DNA from: Stenogyne calaminthoides
Lineage: Eukaryota; Streptophyta; Magnoliopsida; Lamiales; Lamiaceae
Direction: 5' to 3'
Length of the DNA: 64,000 bases
Assembly (NCBI GenBank): GCA_037126765.1
Contig: JBBCBC010000016.1
Span: 434,001 to 498,000 of the forward strand
Part shown: positions 1 to 10,930 of the stretch, in pieces
Layout: each line of letters begins with the position of its first letter
Position numbering within the stretch: the stretch's first letter is position 1
Program-made: the position numbers and the translations under genes
The notes under the pieces: generated by a model
Told to the model about the DNA's origin: nothing
Database searches by the model: none
What the model saw: the letters and a program-made list of their open reading frames with translations, nothing else

Positions 1-299
1 TTCGTTTGACGTAATTAAATAAAAACTTGTTGGACCAGACATAAATGTTCCTTTTTTATTTATCTTTCATTTTATTCTTTATTTATTTATTTGTGGATAT
101 ATATTGAAAATCAAACTGTTAAAAGAAACTAATATAAATTTATGTGCCTATTGTTCTTTTTATATGTAAAAATGAAAAAGACAGTTTTGAGAATGTGATA
201 TTTATTATTATTAATATATATATATACACACATATTATTAGTTGAGAGAATTACTTTTCATAATTATTATACACTTAATATAAAATTAGTCATTCTACT

Positions 300-345
300 T
301 GATTTTTGGCCCCCCTCTCGATTCAATCCTGGTTCCGCCCCTGAG
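300..345 (-). mobile_element. Right terminus of a DNA transposon entering from outside the window
   Basis: The minus strand starts with a GGGGCGGAACCAGG motif, the common terminal motif of a class of plant DNA elements (compare 2122 on the plus strand). Only this end is seen; the rest would lie left of position 300, partly outside the window. No target duplication can be tested. Confidence 0.3.
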
Positions 346-580
346 TATAAGGGAATTATATACAAAAGAATTAATTTCACACATTTCTATAAGTTCGAAC
401 TTTTAGATGAGATGTAATTCTTTTATGGTATCAGAGCTTTCAGGCTTACATCCATGTCCTGAGTTTGATTATGTCCATGTCCTTGGTTCGATTCCCCACG
501 AGTGAGGAAGAGTGTTAGAATTTTTTTTTTTTAAACAAATTAATTCAACACCATTCTTTCGATTTTAACTAACATATCAC
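340..580 (+). mobile_element. TRIM-like remnant (LTR end, PBS, short interior, second LTR start)
   Basis: A tRNA-iMet-type primer binding motif (TGGTATCAGAGC, 426-437) follows an AT-rich segment. About 75 bp later a purine stretch (GAGTGAGGAAGAG) leads into TGTTAGAA at 513, a typical LTR start. The sequence after 513 (AAATTAATTCAACACC) resembles the sequence before the PBS (GAATTAATTTCACACA), as two LTRs would. An interior this short fits a terminal-repeat retrotransposon in miniature. Outer boundaries and a target duplication were not found. A related tail recurs near 7370-7560. Confidence 0.45.
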
Positions 581-827
581 TAACAATAAAAAACATTAGT
601 AACTCCATGGCAGAAGGGAAGGTAGAAAAGAGTTGGAGATTTAAAGACATGATATATGACTACTGAGGCCATACATCAACTACTGACGGCATACATCATT
701 CACGCATCACACCACCAATTATCTGCACCTTCGTAATTCGAACAACAGCCTCCATCACCCAAATTTAGATAATGCATGTCCAGATTATTTACTACGTACG
801 TACAAATAATTTGAGATTTAAATTATA

Positions 828-1058
828 CTCCCTCCGTTTTTTATTGGCCATTTTAGTTTTGACTCGTGTTTTAACGGGCGAGTTGTTTATTAGTATATGA
901 AATGATAACGTGATTTTTATGGAGGTGTAGGATAGATGAGGGGTAGGTCTATCATACCACATCTTAAAAATCTCTTTATCATTTTAAATATTAATAAACA
1001 ACTCCCTCACTAAAACACGAGCCAAATAGTAAATGGTCAATTTAAATCAGGACGGAGG
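828..1058. mobile_element. Stowaway-like MITE (CTCCCTCCG termini)
   Basis: A 231-bp element flanked by TA on both sides. The left end reads CTCCCTCCG and the right end is its complement CGGAGG. The arms are inverted copies that share a motif like GGCTCGTGTTTTA and GTTGTTTATTA. It has no coding capacity. TA duplication plus CTCCCTCCG termini fit Stowaway/Tc1-mariner MITEs. Confidence 0.8.
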
Positions 1059-1324
1059 TAATAATACACATGTTTGAGGACTGTTCAATAAAGATTTTGC
1101 ATATTTCTAAAGATTTTTTTTTTTAAGTATAGAGTATAAGTTAAGGATTTGTAAATTCCGTTGTTTTAAATACAATTTTCATTTTGTTATATTTTATCTA
1201 GTATAATTATATATATGCATATTCTTCAATTTTTGTCTACAAACATAAATAATAAACTCTTTACCGTCTTCTCTTTAAATTAGTGGCCCTTTGGGGGAAT
1301 ACTATTAAAAAAATAGTGTTGATA

Positions 1325-1416
1325 CAGTAAAATGAAATCAAATTCGAGTTTTAATATATATGTATGTACAAGGCGGCAGTGCAAAATTGGGTTTTAATAT
1401 ATATGTATGTACAAGT
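1325..1416. repeat. Direct duplication of about 50 bp
   Basis: A segment containing GTTTTAATATATATGTATGTACAA occurs twice in direct orientation, separated by about 30 bp. It looks like a local tandem duplication of AT-rich DNA. Confidence 0.7.
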
Positions 1417-2121
1417 AGTTGTTTGGCTGTGTAATTTGTCTTGAAAAATCGGTATTCACCTGTTATACTTTTTGTGTTTCATTGTTATTTATTAGATACT
1501 TAACATATGCATTCAAAATATAATAATTCGTTTAATATTTTTTATTATTTTATATATTATTTATTTATATTATAAAATACAAAATAAAATATCGATAATG
1601 CAAGATCTCATTTATTTCAAGAGTCCATTTCAAACAGCAACAAGACATCTCTTGAATTAATTATTAACTACAGACCTCGTCATCGTGACGTCATTGTTCC
1701 GGAAAGCAAGCCGATAACATTTATGATGATAGTCTGTCCTGTCAAATTAATTCACCTTTTTTCACTAGTCTGGAAACATGGGAAAAGAATATGAATATAT
1801 ATATAAATGTAATTTTTTATCCAGTGCTTCCAAAGAATGTTTTTTACTACTTCTTAATGTTCCAGGGAAATAATGAGGAAAAATAATTCACCACTCATTG
1901 TTCACTGATTAGATAGTACGCATCCAAAGGGTGATGCAGCAGTAAAAATTAAATAGTGCTGTAATTTTAATTTTCATTTGCCCCCTACCCCTTAAATTAA
2001 ATAAACGGGAATCAGATCAGAGAGTTGAATTCTCGAATGCTAAATTAGTTGAGGAATTTAAAGTTAGGACTTGAAGTTGGTTAGTTGTGAAAGATTTGAC
2101 GATTTTTAAATTCTTGTTTAC
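1417..2121. other. AT-rich intergenic DNA, nothing recognised
   Basis: Low-complexity AT-rich sequence on both strands. I found no exon-like reading frame, RNA gene or clear transposon terminus. Confidence 0.5.
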
Positions 2122-3938
2122 AGTGGCAGATCCAGGATTTTAAAATTGGGGATACGATCAATAATTTTAGAGAGTATAAGTTTTCAGTAAAATTTATTTA
2201 TAATATAAAATTTATACCATTACACTTACAAATTAATATCATTACAATTATTAAGTGATATCATTGCACTTATATAAATTAAGATCATAGTATTAGTTTA
2301 TAAATGTAGTTACATTAATTTATAAATGTAATGATATCAATTTCATACTATGTACTATGACTTTTTTTTTTCAAAACCAATCTACGACAACAACGTCAAA
2401 AATTTATAGGACACAATTTATATCACCGTCTTTCTCAATTAAATTGATCAAATAATTATTTAATAATTCATCACTCATATACACTATTTTGTAATCTATT
2501 TTTTTGACATAAGTCATTCCTAAAAATATAACAAGCCTAATGGATTTATTATTATCACAAATTAACTCAAAAATCTAATTAACTCAAGAGAGTTGGGGAT
2601 CAGAGTGAATCGAGATTCTGGCATAGCCTCCAGGTGGGGGATAAGTCTCTAAAAAGCCTTTTCCCAAGGCTGTTTAGTATATGTGTCGAAAAAGAGGGGA
2701 GGGTCCGGGATAAGGGGGATTGGGTCGAGGGAGTATGGAGATGGTCTTGGAGTTGGAGAAGAGACCTGTTTGAATATGAAAAATTATTTCTTGATGATTT
2801 TATTTCATTGATTAATAGGTACACTCCTAAACATTGAACGGAGGATTGCTAGAAATGGAATAGTACATCCAATGGGTGCTATCAGACGAAGAATGCATAC
2901 GAGTTGCTCACGGATGGGACCCCAGTTTCACTTCCGTTGGGGACTAGCTGTGAGGACTTTATTTCGATCATGAACAAGATGGTACCAATCAAAGCGGCGT
3001 CAATGAGATGGAAGACTTCTCTGGAATAGACTACCAACTTTGGACAATCTTGCAAGAAGAAGCATCATACAAGCCAACATATCTGCAAACTGCCCGATTT
3101 GTAACTTAGAGACCAAAACAACAGACCATCTCTTTCTCGGTTGCTGGGAGACGTCGAAAATCAGGCACGCTTGCTACAGCTGGCTGGATATCCACTGCCC
3201 ATCCATAATCAAGTACAGGTGCATTACAAAATACATTCTGGTATATTTCCTGGTAAAAGAGGCAAGAGTTTAGCTATTGGGATTTGGATATGTATTGTGT
3301 GGGTTTTGTGGAATTGGAGGAACAAGAAGATTTTTGAGGGAGCTCAATTTAGGACAGATAAGATCATCGAGGAGATAAAGGAATGACTTTGGAGCTGGTA
3401 TTCGTCAAAATATCCGGTAACAGGCAATTTCTCATTACAAGATTGGTTTGTGAATCCTAGGAAATTGTTAGATATTTGAACTCTGTGAATCCTAGGAGTT
3501 ATGTTAAATAATTGAACTCTCCGTAAATAATTGTGTGTGGGTATTTTTATCCAGTAGTAATAAATTTTTTCATGATAAAAAAAAAACTCAAAAATCTAAT
3601 TAAACAAAATTATAATTAAGAAACAAAAAATTACCTTAATGCGTAATATGGTCGGAAGAGGCCAATTTTTAGTGTGAAATGATCAAATTAGCGGTTAATG
3701 GTAAACTTGTAAATTTGAATGAGAAAAATATTTTTTTTTTAGTAAAGTTAAAACTGAAAAGTTTTACAGCACTACAACTTAAAAGGGGACTTGGTGACTT
3801 GGTCAACTAATAATGAACTTTGTGCTCGGACATCAATGCCAAATAAGTATTCATCTTAGTAATTTTTTATGCATATAACACATATAGTAAAAGAAAAAAA
3901 AATCTAAAATGGGGGTACAGTTGTACCCGCCACTTGTT
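2122..3938. mobile_element. Possible non-autonomous DNA transposon that hosts the LINE
   Basis: The left end reads CAGTGGCAGATCCAGGATTT, a frequent terminal motif of plant elements. A candidate right end (GGGGGTACAGTTGTACCCGCCACTTG) sits near 3938 and is its rough inverse (AGTGGCGGGTACA). The LINE at 2583-3584 sits inside. No convincing target duplication was found, so the right boundary is tentative. Confidence 0.35.
2583..3584 (+). mobile_element. 5'-truncated L1-type LINE with 19-bp target duplication
   Basis: The plus strand encodes decayed pieces of the C-terminal part of a plant L1 ORF2. The clearest is a zf-RVT-like segment at 3030-3200 (LPTLDNLARR, then CPIC and DHLFLGC spacing). Stop codons and frameshifts interrupt it. 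The element ends in an A-run at 3577-3586. The 19-bp sequence AACTCAAAAATCTAATTAA occurs at 2564-2582 and again at 3585-3603, a perfect target-site duplication. Target-primed reverse transcription with 5' truncation explains the structure. Confidence 0.85.
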
Positions 3939-4257
3939 GTTTAGTGATTGGACATCAAATTCAAAGATGGTTATTGAAAGTAGATTGTAAATACAGTTGT
4001 AATTTTCCGGTACATATTAAGCAAGTCATATTTTAATAAAATATTTTTTTGCCTGATTTTTTTTTTTTTTAAAAAAGAGATCAGAGAGTACTGATGTGAA
4101 AGTCGGCACGCATGAGAATTAATTTGCCGTTTAGGATTTTTTTTCTGTGGTTAATGAGTAATAAATTAAAAAGATAAATTATAAGTTTCAATAATTTTCA
4201 ATATATAATTAGCTTGCAATGTTGTGAGAGTAAGAAATTTATGACTGGAGGTCTTTG
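3939..4257. other. AT-rich spacer, nothing recognised
   Basis: Low-complexity DNA with homopolymer runs. No supported gene or element. Confidence 0.5.
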
Positions 4258-4713
4258 TGTTGGGTTATGGAGCCTGAGTGAAACGGGATGCAAGGCGCAG
4301 GAGGCGCTCGACCAGCGCTCGAGGTCGAGCATGTGTGCTCGGTCGAGTGCCCCCCCTATCCAGCGCCATGAGGCGCTCGAGCAATGTATGTGATCGAGCA
4401 GAACCGCTCGACCAAGGGCTAAGGTCGAGTGTTTCCGGAGGCCTGGACGCGGAAATAGGGTTTCGGCCAGGATGAGCCAAATCTAGGGTTTTGGCCCAGT
4501 TTCCCGGTTCGGGTTTTTTGTATAAATAACCCCCTGACTCCCACATTGTATCTTACACTACTTGCACTATCTTATACGATATAGTAGATCTCTCATGGCT
4601 TGGTAGTGCCCCCAGACGTAGTCATTCCTGACGAACTGGGTAACCAAATTGTTTGTTCCTTAATCCGTAGTTCCATTATTTTCTCCTATAATTGCTTGTT
4701 TTAATTCCTAACA
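4258..4713 (+). mobile_element. Solo LTR, 456 bp, TSD CTTTG
   Basis: The segment starts TGTTGGGTT and ends TTCCTAACA, the expected TG...CA. The pentamer CTTTG lies immediately on both sides (4253-4257 and 4714-4718). A TATA box (TATAAATA) is at 4521-4528, so the LTR reads on the plus strand. The left half is GC-rich with repeated CGCTCGAGGTCGAG-like motifs. The right half has the CCCCCAGACGTAGTC module also present in other LTRs here. Recombination between two LTRs would leave this structure. Confidence 0.88.
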
Positions 4714-5267
4714 CTTTGTACTTTGGTCATGCATTTAATTTTACGTGGGGCCGCCTATATTTCTGTTTCCACACAAAATTACAGATTATATCATTCAAGT
4801 TGTTAGTTACAGCAGACACATAATTTTGCAAATATATGAGAGAAAAATTGAATGGGTCCATAATGTTTGCATGCAAGAAGATTAGCTACAGTCTAGAGAA
4901 CTGAAAATGCGTTGCATTTTGGGAAAGAAGGGAAAGCCCTAGCTTTATGCATGTGTTGTTTTATCTAAAAATAAAAGGTTACTGTTCCATGTAAATTTAA
5001 TCGGATTTAATTAAATCAAAATTTTTGAAGAGTAGTTGACGCCATTTATAGCCTCAACATGAAATGGGACCTTTCAGCTATAGTAATTGGAGATACTGAT
5101 CGCCTCTACATAAATGGGTAGCACTTACATGTCAATTTAACAAGTTGCAACATAATTGTAAGTTTCAGTGTAATAAGTTGCAAGTTTTTAAATTACACTA
5201 TAAAGTGCAAGGTGCACTGGTGCATACAAAACCTAGTTCTAATTTAGGCCTTATATAAAATGGAGGT
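4714..5267. other. Intergenic DNA between two solo LTRs, nothing recognised
   Basis: AT-rich sequence without supported exons or element termini. Confidence 0.5.
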
Positions 5268-5848
5268 TGTTGTAACATAGATTTTCACGTCTATGCCACA
5301 AACAAGTAATTAATGGAGAATGAATGAACAATCAATGAAAAACGTAAAGAACAAACGAATTTGTTGACCCAGTTCGCCCGGAAGGACTACGTCTGGGGGC
5401 ATACCAAGCCAGGACTATTCTACTATGATTTTGGTGTGTATTTTCGTGTGTCTTTTCTCTTGGGGTTTGTCCCCTATTTATAATGATTACAAGGTACAAA
5501 GATGAAAACCCTAATGGACCTTCTAAACAAGGAAATACAAGATACATTAAATCTTCGCATGAATCTTCAATAGATATGTAAGATCTTTCTTTCCATAATT
5601 GACACTAGGAATCTTACTTATATTCGGAACTGACGTCTCTTCCCTAATATGCACGTCGACATTGCCTTCGGAGCGACCTCTCGGGAGGTCACCCGCTCAG
5701 GCGAGCTCGACTCGTCTTCTTCCTTGCTGTGGTCGCCAAGTCGCCCTAAGGGGGGCCGACCTCGACTTCTTTACGGATAGACCCGGTTTGGTTGCCACGT
5801 CATCACTATTCACCATGTGGCTGTTGACTGATTATTATGGTCACAACA
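5268..5848 (-). mobile_element. Solo LTR, 581 bp, TSD GAGGT
   Basis: On the plus strand it starts TGTTGTAACA and ends GTCACAACA. GAGGT flanks it at 5263-5267 and 5849-5853. The minus strand has a TATA box (TATAAATA, 5475-5482), so the LTR reads leftward. It carries the module GACTACGTCTGGGGGCATA in the same relative place as the big Tat-type element. Its left part (5640-5780) is GC-rich and CpG-rich. No internal domain is attached. Confidence 0.88.
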
Positions 5849-6133
5849 GAGGTTACGCCCATGACTAATTTAGAGATGAGAAATACAAATATTTAATCCC
5901 GTCCCTAGTGTTTTTTTTCTTTTTTAGAACCAAAAACGGTATCATTAAATAACTGCATATTAGTTAGATTTAGTTAGGAATTTGTACAAGTCTGAAAATT
6001 AGTAATAAAAGGGGTGGGCGGAGTTAAAGTTTAAAAATAAATCTTAGCAAATTAATTAGGTAAAATTAGAGACCTATTTCAACTACTGTTGAATATATAA
6101 AAGGGGCGTAATCGTTGCCTCGTGGGTCGACTT
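5849..6133. other. Short spacer, nothing recognised
   Basis: AT-rich sequence without supported features. Confidence 0.5.
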
Positions 6134-6966
6134 CTCTGTTTTAAAAATTCGGTCCGACCGGCCGGTCGGACCGACAAACCGCTCTTAACCGGTCCAATAG
6201 AGGTATATAAAACTGCTATTGGACCGCTACCCCTAAAACCGGAAAAATCGGTTGAAAACCGGTCAAAATCGGGAACCGGTCAACCGTTAAACCGGCGGTT
6301 TTGACCGGTTTTTATTAAAATAATAAAAAAAATTCTTTTTTACTGAAAATGTTCGACGATTTTTCAGAAAACTCAGAAAACGTTCGACGATTTCTTCCTC
6401 GTTTCATTTCTTCAGTCAAGAGCAGAAAACTCAGAAAAGCCCTAAGCAACATAGCAAACCGCCCAGTATCATCTTGAAAAAACATAGCCCGACCGATCGT
6501 CGGTCGCCTCAAGGCCGACGCCCGACGCCTTGCTTCGCCACCCGATCACGCGGTGAGTTTTGTTTTTTTTATTTTTCCACTTCTTAAATAAATCGATTGT
6601 TAGTGAGTGTTATTAGCTTGATTTTCTTATTGATTCCTCTTCACCCTTATATATGTAAGGGTCAGAATTCTTGTAACTATTCTTTTTTATTCAAAATTTC
6701 AAATCGATTTTATCCAGATGCAGAGCTTTTGAGTTTTGAGGCTAGAGCCTAGATGTAGTCTTGCAAATTCATGTTGTTAATCTTTAATTCATAGAGTCTT
6801 GAGTGATTTTTTAACTTTTTTTTACGGTACTCACTACTCAGGCCAATCTTTAATTCATTTAACTAAGTAAAACTAGTGTTTTTTTTTTTTTTCCAGAAGA
6901 AAATGGATATATTAAGCAAGAAAAGATTATACTCTATATTTTGATTTTTTAAAAAAAATTTTAAAA

Positions 6967-7009
<43 letters not shown>

Positions 7010-7117
7010 GATTATGACGCCACACCTCCACTAATTCGGTCCAACCGATCTGACCCCGGTTCAGTCTTTTTTTTGGGTCGTCCGGTTCAACTTCCGGTTC
7101 AGATTTTTAAAACATAG
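6134..7117. mobile_element. hAT-like non-autonomous transposon, 984 bp
   Basis: Terminal inverted repeats are CTCTGTTTTAAAAAT (left) and CTATGTTTTAAAAAT (right, inverted). The 8-bp sequence GTCGACTT flanks it at 6126-6133 and 7118-7125. An 8-bp duplication fits the hAT superfamily. Subterminal regions are dense in CCGGT/ACCGG motifs (6155-6310 and 7030-7110), like transposase-binding repeats. The interior is AT-rich with a long (AT)n run at 6973-7006 and has no transposase frame. Confidence 0.85.
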
Positions 7118-7369
7118 GTCGACTTATTAAATTGACTGTAAACCATGATGACGCTATTAATTATTGACTATTATGAATTAGGAAAGAGTGCGTTTAAAAT
7201 TTATGACCAGAGAAAACAGTACTTTTCCAATTATATATGTTGTACTCTCAATTAATTTAAAACAATTCATTTTTATGGACCACTCAAAGGAAAGTAGTGA
7301 GTGTTTGTTATTATTCAGAAATTGACTATTCTGTGTTTGTCATAAATCTTGTGTCAAGAAAAATTAAAT

Positions 7370-8880
7370 AAACGAATTAATTTAACAACACTTTACAAGT
7401 TTCGACTTTCGACTTTAGATGAGATAAAAAAAATTCATTGTATTAGAACCTTGAGGTTCACGCTCACATCCTGAGTTCACTTCCCGCTAAAAGCAACTCC
7501 GCACTCACATTTTGGATTCAATTCCCGCTGAAAGCAACTCCACCCATATAAAATGAGATTTATTTTTTTTGTCCCATAACTTATCTACTGTCCATTTTTC
7601 GTCCCAAAAGATTTAACTGTCCAATTTTGTTCTCATAACTAAATTGATTGTCCAATTTTGATCCCATTTTGTCGAAAAATCACGAACAACGCCATTTTGA
7701 TGACGTGTAAGTCACATGCCGGTAAAATTTGGAGGTTCTCTATACCCTCGATGACGTGAACGCTGACTATTTATTTATTTTTATTCTTTTACGTTTTTTA
7801 ATCAATTAAACTACACATGTGCAAATAATCCAATAAATTTAATTAAAACTAAAATTTAATATATGTAAATGTAAGAACAATTAAATTTTGCCGGCACATG
7901 ACTTGCATGAGACCGAAAACGACGTTTTTTCCAATTTTTTGGTGAAAATGAGACCAAAATTGGACAGTCGATTTAGTTGTGGGACTAAAATTGGACATTA
8001 AATTTTTTTGGGATGAAAAATGGACAGTTCATAAGTTATGAGACCAAAAAACTTTTTTTCTCCATATAAAATTGTACATTCGATGAGCTTCCTCACCCAC
8101 AAAACAACTCCACCCATATTAAATTTTTCACTCGATGGGCACCCTCGCCCACATTCTGGGTTCAATTCCCGCTGAAAGCAACTCCACCCATATTAAACTG
8201 TCCACTTGATGGGCTTCCACACCCACATTCTGGGTTCAATTCCCGCTGAAGCAACTCCACCCACATTAAATTGTCCACTCAATGGGCATCCTCGCCCACA
8301 TCCTGAGTTAAATTCTTGCTGAAAGCAACTCCAGCCATATTAAATTGTCCACTCGATGGGCCTCATCGCCCACATCCTGGATTCAATTCCAGCTGAAAAT
8401 AACTTCACCCATATTAAATTATCCACTCGATGGGCCTCCTCCTAATATTGGAATAAGAATTATAGAGTACCATATAAATTGTCCACTGGATGGGCCTCCT
8501 CCTAATGACGGAGTAAGAAAAGGGTTCGATTCCTGCTGAATGTAACTCTACCCATATTAAATTGTTCACTCAATGAGCCTCCTCCCAATTATGGAATAAG
8601 AGTCATAGAGTAAGAAAGGATTCGATTCCCGTTGAAAGCAACCTCACCCATATTAAATTATCCACTCGATGTGTCTCCTTCCAATGATAAAATAAGAATA
8701 TGGTTCGTGGGTTCGATTTCCGCTGAAAGTAACTCCATTTATATTAAATTGTTTATTCGATGAGCCTCCTCCCAATGATGGAATAAGAAAATGGTTTGTC
8801 CACTTGATGGACCTCCTCCCAACGATGAAATAAGAAAATGGTTCGATTAATTCCCGCTGAAAGGAACTCCTGGTCTTTAA
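7370..8880 (+). repeat. Tandem array of about 75-bp units related to a TRIM interior
   Basis: About ten degenerate copies share a core like GATTCCCGCTGAAAGCAACT followed by CCACCCATATTAAATTGTCCA and CTCGATGGGCCTCC. Two good copies have their cores 75 bp apart (near 8168 and 8243); other spacing varies. The array begins after a segment at 7370-7440 that resembles the TRIM remnant at 340-510, so the unit probably derives from a TRIM interior. The GGTTCGATTCC motif in several units resembles a tRNA B box. A Mutator-like MITE (7555-8061) splits the array. Confidence 0.8.
7555..8061. mobile_element. Mutator-like MITE, 507 bp, inserted in the tandem array
   Basis: Long inverted arms (7560-7690 and 7910-8060) share a pattern of CATAACTTAT, CTGTCCATTTTT and TGTCCAATTTTG. 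The 11-bp sequence CCATATAAAAT lies at 7544-7554 and 8062-8072. That repeat is itself part of the host array unit, which shows insertion after array formation. Long arms and a 9-11 bp duplication fit MULE-type elements. There is no coding capacity. Confidence 0.75.
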
Positions 8881-9155
8881 AGTTGGAAGCCCAATAAGCT
8901 AAAATATCAAGTATAATCGCTACTTAGCTAGTTAATTAATTAGACTTGCTAATGATTTGAAAAACATTGTAAATGAAAAAAAGAAATTAGCTTTGCATAT
9001 TTCCGATGGTACGTAGTGATTAATATATTAGCCAACAGCCATGCATGAATCAGGGGCGCCTGTTGAGGGATAAATGCAATTCACGCGATGTCAGTAAGGA
9101 TGTCAAGCATCCCCACAATCACAAGATCACATTCTCTATCTATATATTATTCATC

Positions 9156-9190
<35 letters not shown>

Positions 9191-9738
9191 AGGTTAATTT
9201 GTGAATATATATATAACTCGGTCATGCAAATTAAGGTTGCTCCCGGCCTGTTCCATTTTTCGTATTACATTGATGTTTTATTTTTCCGAATCCTTAACAC
9301 ATGGACTCGGAATATGATAGTTTGTTGAATATTTTTATTGTTTCAGATGTCATCCATCTATGTTATAAAATACTAGGTAATCTCCTAGTACTGCACATGT
9401 ACAGTCATGCAGTTAATCCCCACCAGTACGTTGAGAATTCTGAATATATTAGCCTACTGTTTTACCAAGCGTCCATTAAATTCATACCCCTCCCAAATCC
9501 CAAATCCCAAATCTCAAGTCTTATAGGTCTTGAGTTGCTATTCAGTTAGGTCATTGCATACTGACGTCATACCTCATCATTAATACCCCGACACTAGAAG
9601 TTAATTATAATTTTCAAATGTTCCATTTACTATTTGTATCCACATGCACATCTGCCCATACAAAACAAGATTACAAGGGGCCAAATATGAGAAGGAATAC
9701 ATAATTATCCCTTTTGGAATCATGCGGTCAGTAGTTTT
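8881..9738. other. Intergenic DNA with an (AT)n microsatellite
   Basis: AT-rich sequence with a dinucleotide (AT)n tract at about 9162-9188. No exon-like frame with family similarity was found. The only open frame (9301-9549) resembles nothing I know. Confidence 0.5.
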
Positions 9739-10709
9739 GGGTAAATTGCACTTTTGATTTCAAGAGAATGTGTCAATTAAAAAATGGTCATTTTTTCGAT
9801 AAATTTGGTCCCATAAAATTTTTCATCCATTTCTAACTGAAGTGAGTCACACGCGCCGTTAGTTGCAGATCTGGTCCCAAATAATTGCAGATTTGGTCCC
9901 ATAAAATTGTATATTTGGTCCCAAAAAATTAATTTATTATTTTTTTACTATAATTTTCCTAAATTAATTTATAATTTATTAATTACACCCATATAATTAA
10001 TTTATAATTTATTTAGTGTAATTTTGAGATTTAAATTTATATAATTAATTTCTAATTCGAAAGTATTAAGAATATTTTCATAACTAAGATTTATAAAAAT
10101 ATAATTAACGTTTTTGAATTCGATTTGATATTAGAGATTCTATATTTTTATTTTTTTTAGATTATACATAAATTATTACTTTATTTGAAAATATTTATTT
10201 TTTTATTTTAAACTATATAAGACTATATATATTATTTATTTATTTCGATGTAACATAAATTAAGATTATATATGGATTATATTTATACTTTTAATTTTTA
10301 AATTAAAAATAAACTATTACTTGGTTTAAAAATGAAACCTCGGTTCCCGCTCCCCCTCCCCCCTCCAAAATCGCCCCGAAAATTCAACGAAATCACATTG
10401 AAAAAGCAGTGAAAATCATACTTGAGTTTATAGGCTGCAACAATTATGATTTTTTATGTGTTTGTAATTTGTAGTCATATTTAAATTATATATATAATTT
10501 TACGGTTAACTTGTAATTTACGAATTTATTTTGATTACATATATAATTAATTATATTTTAGTCCCATAATTTTTTTGGTCAACTAACGATTTCCATCCAT
10601 TTGACTAACGGTTGAGACCAAAACTGCTCAAAAAAAAGACTATTTTGAAACCATGGGACCAAAATTATTTTGGACCTAATCTCTTGGGATCAAATCTGCA
10701 ATTTACCCT
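9739..10709. mobile_element. Mutator-like non-autonomous element, 971 bp, upstream of the MYB gene
   Basis: Left end GGGTAAATTGCA and right end, inverted, AGGGTAAATTGCA. The 9-bp sequence AGTAGTTTT flanks it (9730-9738 and 10710-10718), as expected for Mutator-type insertion. Both arms contain degenerate TTTGGTCCCATAAAATT repeats in inverted orientation. No transposase frame. Its right end is about 220 bp from the MYB start codon, so it forms most of the visible upstream region. Confidence 0.8.
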
Positions 10710-10819
10710 AGTAGTTTTCCTCATAAATCAATTAGGTAAAACATTTATTTAATATCCCAATAATATAACTATTATAGTTGGAGTACGTGTTCTAACGTCT
10801 ACTCGATCATTGTCCTTTC

Positions 10820-10845
10820 GTTTTTACATATATATATACACACTT
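10820..10845 (+). promoter_or_regulatory. Candidate TATA region of the MYB gene
   Basis: A TACATATATATATACAC tract lies about 90-110 bp before the start codon at 10931, a reasonable distance for a TATA region with a short leader. The simple AT repeat makes the exact box ambiguous. Confidence 0.4.
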
Positions 10846-10930
10846 AAAGTCACAAACATGATGCAATCTTCCAAACCATCTCTACACCTTTTTGTGCGTG
10901 TTAGTGTGTGAAACAAAACCCTAGCTAAAA

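Noticed and set aside
426..437. TGGTATCAGAGC as part of a functional tRNA
   Set aside because: Only a primer binding site complement; no cloverleaf can be drawn.
4265..4546. Overlapping open frames in the GC-rich solo LTR at 4.3-4.5 kb
   Set aside because: Low stop density from GC content only; the segment is an LTR with clear borders.
8345..8880. Proteins from the 75-bp tandem array
   Set aside because: Frames are not kept between units and the units look like non-coding TRIM interior.
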